From an uncultured Flavobacterium sp. (lineage in GTDB: Bacteria; Bacteroidota; Bacteroidia; Flavobacteriales; Flavobacteriaceae): a stretch of 64,000 nt of DNA. A program made the position numbers and the translations under genes. Below are positions 59,014 through 64,000 of the stretch, in pieces (position 1 is the stretch's first letter; each line of letters opens with the position of its first letter). The stretch is from NCBI RefSeq assembly GCF_963422545.1, contig NZ_OY730261.1:67017-131016 (forward strand), written 5' to 3'. A model generated the notes under the pieces. The model saw only the letters and a program-made list of their open reading frames with translations. It was not told the DNA's origin and searched no databases.

Positions 59014-61266
59014 TTAATAATTCAAATTCAATCCAAAGCCAACTCCCATGTCACTATCATAATGTGTTGTGATTCCAAAATTTCGACCAACAACATATTT
59101 TAAACCAGCCATATATTCTTTATCCGTATTCCACATTAAATTCATTCTTAAACGTCTCGAAAGCGGAATATCTTTTCGTTCAAATTGAATCCTTACATTT
59201 CCATCGGTGTAAACCTCAACCTGAGCTTTTACAAGCATTGGCAAAGTATATTCGATACCGGCACTAAAAACCGAACGATTATCTTTGGTATTCTTTTGAC
59301 CAAACATATTTTGTTCCTGCTCGTCCATTCCCATTCTTCTATAACGCCAGTCAAAACCTATAAAAGGCATAAACCATTGCATTTTGCCTACATATCTACC
59401 AATATGAGTTTCAGTTTCGTAACCATGTTCGTTGTTGTAACCCAATCTCCATTCGGTTCCAATGCTCCAACGTGTGCTGCCCAGCATTGCTTCACCATCG
59501 TTTCCGTTTGAAGCAAAATCATTTTCAGCCATAAAATGAAACATTCGATCGTCCATTTTTAGCATTTTGTACGCCATTTTTGGATCTTTAATTAGCGGAT
59601 TTGGTGCTGAATTTTCATAACTAAAAATACGTCCCATTCCTGCCATCATGTGGTATAAAATATGGCAGTGAAAAAACCAGTCGCCATCAGCATTTGCCTG
59701 AAACTCGATTGTATCGGTTTCCATCGGCATAATATCAATCACATTTTTAAGCGGAGAATACTCGCCGTGCTCATTTAAAATTCTGAAATCATGTCCGTGC
59801 AAATGCATCGGGTGGCGCATCATCGATCCGTTATACAATACAATACGAACGTTTTCGCCTTTTTTGATTAAGATTTTATCGGTTTCAGAAATCACTTTAT
59901 TATCTAAACTCCAAACGTAACGGTTCATGTTTCCGGATAATTCAAAACGTAATTCTTTTACCGGAGCGTCTTTTGGCAAAGTTGTTACAGTTGGAGATTT
60001 CAGCATTCCGTAATTTAGAGTCGTAATCTCAGCAGTTTCTGTAGTATCGCTCGACATTTTCATATCGTCCATTTTCATGCCTTCCATATTATGCATCGAA
60101 TGATCTTCAACTTTTGCAGATTCATCTTCTCCGGAAATTTCAGGATACATTACGGTATTCATGTCCATTTTATTAAGAGACATTTTCATACCCATATCAT
60201 TCATTTCACCGTTCATTTTCATCATGTCATTCATCATTTTCATCCCTTCAAAATATTTTAATTTCGGAAGATGAGAAACGGGTTGTTTAGTTCCTTCGCC
60301 TAAAAACAAAGAAGCAGATCCTGTTCTGTCTTCGGCTGTAGCCAAAAAAGCAAAGGATTTTTTATCTTCAGGAATCGTAACTACAACATCGTACGTTTCA
60401 GAAACAGCAATAATTAAACGATCGACTTCTACAGGCTCAACATCGTTACCATCACTGGCAACAACTGTTATTTTTCCTCCGCCATAGGTCAGCCAGAAAT
60501 AACTTGAAGCGCCTCCGTTTGCAATTCGTAATCTTACTTTATCTCCAGCCTTAAATTGTGAAAGCTGATCTTCATTTTTCCCGTTAATTAAAAACTTTTC
60601 ATAATAAACATCACTCACATCCATGGCATTCATACGTTTCCATTCGTTGGTGACTTTTGTCGAAAACTTACCTTTTTTAATTGCTTCGGCATAACTTTGA
60701 GTTGTTCCTTTTTTTATCGCAAACCAATCGTTGGCATTGTGCAGCATTCGCTGAACATTCTTAGGTTTCAAATCAGTCCATTCGCTTAAAATAACCGGAA
60801 CAGTTGGTAAATCATCGATTCCTTTTCTAAAAGTCGGATCGTCTTTCTTTTTATTGATAATAAAAAGTCCGTACATACCAATTTGTTCCTGTAATCCCGA
60901 ATGACTGTGATACCAATAGGTTCCGTTCTGGATAATTGGGAAAGTATATTTGTGCGTTGTTCCAGGTTTTATTGGCATTTGAGTCAAATATGGAACACCA
61001 TCTTCTTTATTTGGCAGAAATAATCCGTGCCAATGCAACGCCGTATCTTCGTTTTTTAAGTCGTTATGCACATAAATTTCGGCAATATCACCTTCCGTAA
61101 AAGTCAATGTTGGCATCGGAATTTGTCCGTTAACGCTGAGAGCGCGTTTTTCTTTTCCGGAAAAATTCACAATCGTGTCCCGAACGTGTAAATCATAGCG
61201 AACTACTTTTTGAGCGTTGGCACTAAAGGCAATCAAAAAAGTAATTAAAATAGTATATAGTTTCAT
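59014..61266 (-). CDS. Multicopper oxidase (CopA-like) fused to a CopB-like outer-membrane domain
   Basis: A 750-residue exported copper oxidase. Signal peptide 1-19; three cupredoxin domains with all copper-site clusters: HWH (78-80), HSH (120-122), HPMHLHGHDF (about 482-491) and FHCHILYHMMAGM (about 525-537). A Met/His-rich insert (about 345-420: repeated MxxM, HSMHNMEGMKMDDMKM) suits Cu(I) binding. After residue about 590 a region of aromatic beta strands (IGTEWRLGYN, PFIGFDWRYR, FSAGIEYTLP, GVGFGLNLNY) looks like the CopB outer-membrane barrel fused to the oxidase. It detoxifies periplasmic Cu(I). It starts 9 bases after the P-ATPase stop, in one operon. Confidence 0.92.
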   Translation of the reverse strand: MKLYTILITFLIAFSANAQKVVRYDLHVRDTIVNFSGKEKRALSVNGQIPMPTLTFTEGDIAEIYVHNDLKNEDTALHWHGLFLPNKEDGVPYLTQMPIKPGTTHKYTFPIIQNGTYWYHSHSGLQEQIGMYGLFIINKKKDDPTFRKGIDDLPTVPVILSEWTDLKPKNVQRMLHNANDWFAIKKGTTQSYAEAIKKGKFSTKVTNEWKRMNAMDVSDVYYEKFLINGKNEDQLSQFKAGDKVRLRIANGGASSYFWLTYGGGKITVVASDGNDVEPVEVDRLIIAVSETYDVVVTIPEDKKSFAFLATAEDRTGSASLFLGEGTKQPVSHLPKLKYFEGMKMMNDMMKMNGEMNDMGMKMSLNKMDMNTVMYPEISGEDESAKVEDHSMHNMEGMKMDDMKMSSDTTETAEITTLNYGMLKSPTVTTLPKDAPVKELRFELSGNMNRYVWSLDNKVISETDKILIKKGENVRIVLYNGSMMRHPMHLHGHDFRILNEHGEYSPLKNVIDIMPMETDTIEFQANADGDWFFHCHILYHMMAGMGRIFSYENSAPNPLIKDPKMAYKMLKMDDRMFHFMAENDFASNGNDGEAMLGSTRWSIGTEWRLGYNNEHGYETETHIGRYVGKMQWFMPFIGFDWRYRRMGMDEQEQNMFGQKNTKDNRSVFSAGIEYTLPMLVKAQVEVYTDGNVRIQFERKDIPLSRRLRMNLMWNTDKEYMAGLKYVVGRNFGITTHYDSDMGVGFGLNLNY

Positions 61267-61275
61267 GTTGATTTT

Positions 61276-63814
61276 TTAAAGATTTAGATTTCTTAATCGT
61301 AAAGCATTTACAATTACCGAAACCGAACTCAAACTCATAGCCAGCGCCGCTAACATCGGCGAAAGCAAAATTCCGAATACCGGATATAAAATTCCTGCTG
61401 CAATGGGCACGCCCAAAACATTGTATATAAAAGCAAAAAACAGATTTTGCTTGATGTTTTTCATAACCGAAAAACTTAGCTTTTTAGCTTTTGCAATTCC
61501 ACTTAAGTCACCTTTTACAAGTGTTATTTTGGCACTTTCGATGGCAACATCAGTTCCGGTTCCCATTGCGATCCCAATATTGGCTTGCGCTAATGCCGGA
61601 GCGTCGTTGATTCCGTCACCAGCCATCGCAACAATTTTACCTTCGGCTTGCAAACGCTTAATTTCTTTTAGTTTATCTTCAGGAAGACAATCTGCTTTAA
61701 ACGAACTTAGGTGTAACTGATCTGCAACCGCTTTTGCAGTATTGCCATTATCGCCCGTCATCATAATTACCTCAACACCCTGATCGATTAACTCTTTGAT
61801 AGCTTTTTTGCTGTTTTCTTTAATTGCGTCTGTAATGGTTACATAACCCAAAACAGTTTTGTCTACAGCAATATATGAAACTGTTTTACCTAAATTTTGT
61901 TCTGCAACAATCTTGCTTTCAATATCCTCAGAAATCGAAGCGTGAACCTGAAGCATTAGTTTTTTATTTCCTAATGCTACTTTTGAGTTGTTAACCGTTC
62001 CTATAACTCCTTTTCCGGCAATGGCTTCAAAATCGAGAACTTCAAGTATCGTTTGATTTTTAGCTTTAGCAAAATTAACTACGGCTTGCGCCAAAGGATG
62101 CTCGCTATGTTGGTTTAGTGAAGCAATATTTTGCAGTAAAACATCTTCATTATTATTGATTGCATATACTTTTTCGACAGATGGTTTTCCTTCGGTAATC
62201 GTTCCGGTTTTGTCGGTAATCAAAACATCTATTTTACTCATGTTTTCCAGAGCTTCGGCATTTTTTATCAAGATCCCGAATTGCGCTCCTTTACCCACAC
62301 CAACCATTACTGACATTGGAGTTGCTAATCCTAAAGCACAAGGACAAGCAATAATCAATACCGCAATTGCATTGATTAATCCATAAATATAAGCCGGTTC
62401 AGGACCAAATTTTGCCCAGACAAAAAAGGTAATAATAGAAATGATTACAACAGTTGGCACAAAATATTTTGCCACACGATCTGCTAATTTCTGAATTGGA
62501 GCTCTCGAACGGCTTGCATCATTGACCATTTGTATAATTTGCGAAAGCAAGGTTTCAGAACCCACTTTTTCAGCAATCATTACAAACGATTTTGTTCCGT
62601 TTATCGTTCCGGCAATTACAGTATCGCCCACTTTTTTATCCACCGGAATTGGTTCTCCGGTAATCATAGCTTCATCAATACTACTTTCTCCTGTTGTAAT
62701 TTTTCCGTCAACGGGAATTTTTTTCTCCGGGTTTTACACGAAGTAAATCTCCTTTTTTAATGTTGTGAATCGAGATTACTTTATCATTTCCGTTTTCTAC
62801 CAAAGTAGCTTCGGTTGGAGCCAGTTTTAATAATGCTTTTATGGCGCCGTTTGTTTGTCCGTGAGCTTTAGCTTCTAATAATTGTCCTAATAAGACTAAA
62901 GTTATAATAACCGTTGCAGCTTCAAAATAAAGATGAATGGTTCCGTGATGTGATTTGAATTCTGATGGAAAAACATCAGGAAAAAACATTCCGGCAATAC
63001 TAAATAAGAACGCAACACCGGTTCCAATCCCAATAAGGGTAAACATATTCAGATTCCAGGTAATAATCGATTTATAGGCGCGGACAAAAAACATCCAGCC
63101 GGCATAAAAAAGTACCGGAATCGAAAATAAGAATTGAATCCAGTTCCAACTTTCTATAGACATTAGTTTATAAAGAGGATTGTTTGGAATCATTTCTGAC
63201 ATCGAAATAATAAAGATTGGAAGCGTGAATAAAATCGCAATCTTCATTTTCTTTAATAAGTCGGTGTAGGTTTTATTTTCTTCAGATTCAGAAGCTTGCA
63301 TCGGTACCAAATCCATTCCGCAAATTGGGCAATCGCCGGGTTTGTCCGAAATGATTTCAGGATGCATAGGGCAAGTAAATTGCGTAGCGTTTATAGCAAC
63401 TTCCGGAACTAAATCCATTCCGCAAACGGGGCAATCTCCTGGTTTATCATATGTTTTATCACCTTCGCAATGCATTGGGCAATAAAAAACACCTGTTGTA
63501 TTATGATTGTGAGTTACAGTTGTTTTTTTATGTTCATGTCCGGCGTGACTGTCTTTATTATGACTTGAACAACAAGATTTAACAGCTGGTTCGGAAGGAT
63601 TTTTAGATGAAGTCATCTCAATAGTATATTTTCCGGCTTCGGTTAAGACTTCTTGAAATTTTTCAGTCGGCACATGTTTTTCCATTGTTATAGTTGCCAA
63701 TGGAGGATTTAAAGTTACTTCGGCCTGAATTCCTTCTACTGAGTTCAAAGTTTTTTCAACTTTTTTACGGCAGCCATCGCACGACATTCCTGAAATTACA
63801 TATTGATGAGTCAT
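61276..63814 (-). pseudogene. Copper-exporting P1B-type ATPase, split by a one-base frameshift
   Basis: Read as one gene it would be about 845 residues. The first frame (63814-62708) has an HMA domain with GMSCDGC (8-14), two Cys-rich heavy-metal modules (CPMH...CPVCGMDLVP and CPMH...CPICGMDLVP) and the first membrane helices, then ends at RVKPGEKNSR. The second frame (to 61276) continues with MITGEPIPVDK, CPCALG, DKTGT, TGDN and GDGINDAP. A run of seven T (plus strand 62718-62724) has one base too many: six would give GEKIPVDGKI as in all relatives. It may be a real null mutation, slippage-decoded, or a sequencing error. It is first in the copper operon, before the oxidase. Confidence 0.88.
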
Positions 63815-63849
63815 TGTTTTTATTTTTTAAAGTATTACAATGCAAATTT

Positions 63850-63870
63850 CCGAAGTAACGTTTACTTCGG
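63850..63870. promoter_or_regulatory. Operator candidate CCGAAGTAA-CGT-TTACTTCGG
   Basis: Perfect 9-base arms with a 3-base spacer, ending 36 bases before the P-ATPase ATG. On the minus strand it is followed at once by GAAATTTG (63850-63843), a one-mismatch -7 box, so a bound protein would sit just upstream of the transcription start. A copper-responsive regulator is the natural suspect; none is encoded in the window. Confidence 0.55.
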
Positions 63871-63906
63871 TTTGTATAATTTTGAGAATGATTTGTAAAA
63901 TTATTT

Positions 63907-64000
63907 AACCGCAAAGAGCGCAAAGTTTTTTTGGATATTTTTGGTTTTTAAAAACGCAAAGTTCACAAAGCTTTGTCTAAAATAACTTTGCGAAAAAACA
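63907..64000. repeat. ACCGCAAAG-family repeat, cut by the window edge
   Basis: Starts AACCGCAAAGAGCGCAAAGT, then CGCAAAGTTCACAAAGCTTTG; the right arm continues beyond the window. No gene is seen in 63871-64000. Confidence 0.7.

Overview
The window looks like chromosomal DNA of a Flavobacterium species (Bacteroidota), close to the soil and freshwater group around F. johnsoniae. This is an inference from gene content and sequence style. The DNA is AT-rich, starts lack Shine-Dalgarno sequences, and several genes are preceded by the Bacteroidota -7 promoter element TAnnTTTG. There is a SusC/SusD pair, a protein with a type IX secretion sorting tail, and the Flavobacteria-type gene order parA-parB-DUF5683-dapB-lepB-wbqC. 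No phage, plasmid, insertion sequence or CRISPR array is seen.

Layout. 1-9.8 kb is housekeeping on the minus strand: a truncated glycosyltransferase, a PaiB-like flavoprotein, murB, a Tat-exported aminotransferase, a second glycosyltransferase, a DUF2461 protein, a rhodanese-thioredoxin lipoprotein, recF and a PH-like membrane protein. 10-16.3 kb on the plus strand holds a TPR membrane protein, ribH, mutL, two tandem rhomboid proteases and an EEP-family phosphohydrolase.

16.9-38.7 kb reads as one nutritional island for collagen-like peptides. An AraC regulator is divergent from a complete 4-hydroxyproline pathway (epimerase, D-hydroxyproline dehydrogenase, deaminase, 2-oxoglutarate semialdehyde dehydrogenase). 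These are co-oriented with an Xaa-Pro aminopeptidase and a dipeptidyl peptidase IV, then SusC/SusD, a T9SS-secreted pappalysin-type metalloprotease, a second Xaa-Pro peptidase and an S37 prolyl tripeptidyl peptidase. Protein outside the cell would be cut, peptides imported, Pro/Hyp bonds opened, and hydroxyproline fed into the TCA cycle as 2-oxoglutarate.

38.9-44.3 kb is the chromosome-segregation, lysine and secretion operon, followed by an RlpA-like protein. 45.0-47.4 kb is the strangest part: one intact tRNA-Pro(TGG) followed, in its direction of transcription, by 19 tandem units of about 119 bp. Each unit keeps the tRNA D-arm remnant, T-arm and 3' acceptor strand plus an intrinsic terminator, but has a different Phe-like anticodon hairpin and lacks the 5' acceptor strand.

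47.5-58 kb holds trxB, a PadR-PspC-DUF2807 envelope module, a DUF4442 protein, a large GH18-deacetylase-glycosyltransferase fusion and a 53-residue Cys-pair secreted peptide. 58.2-63.8 kb holds a lipoprotein and a copper operon: a CopA-type P-ATPase that carries a one-base frameshift, and a multicopper oxidase fused to a CopB-like barrel. Gaps between genes are filled by at least three families of inverted-repeat elements, some nested inside others.
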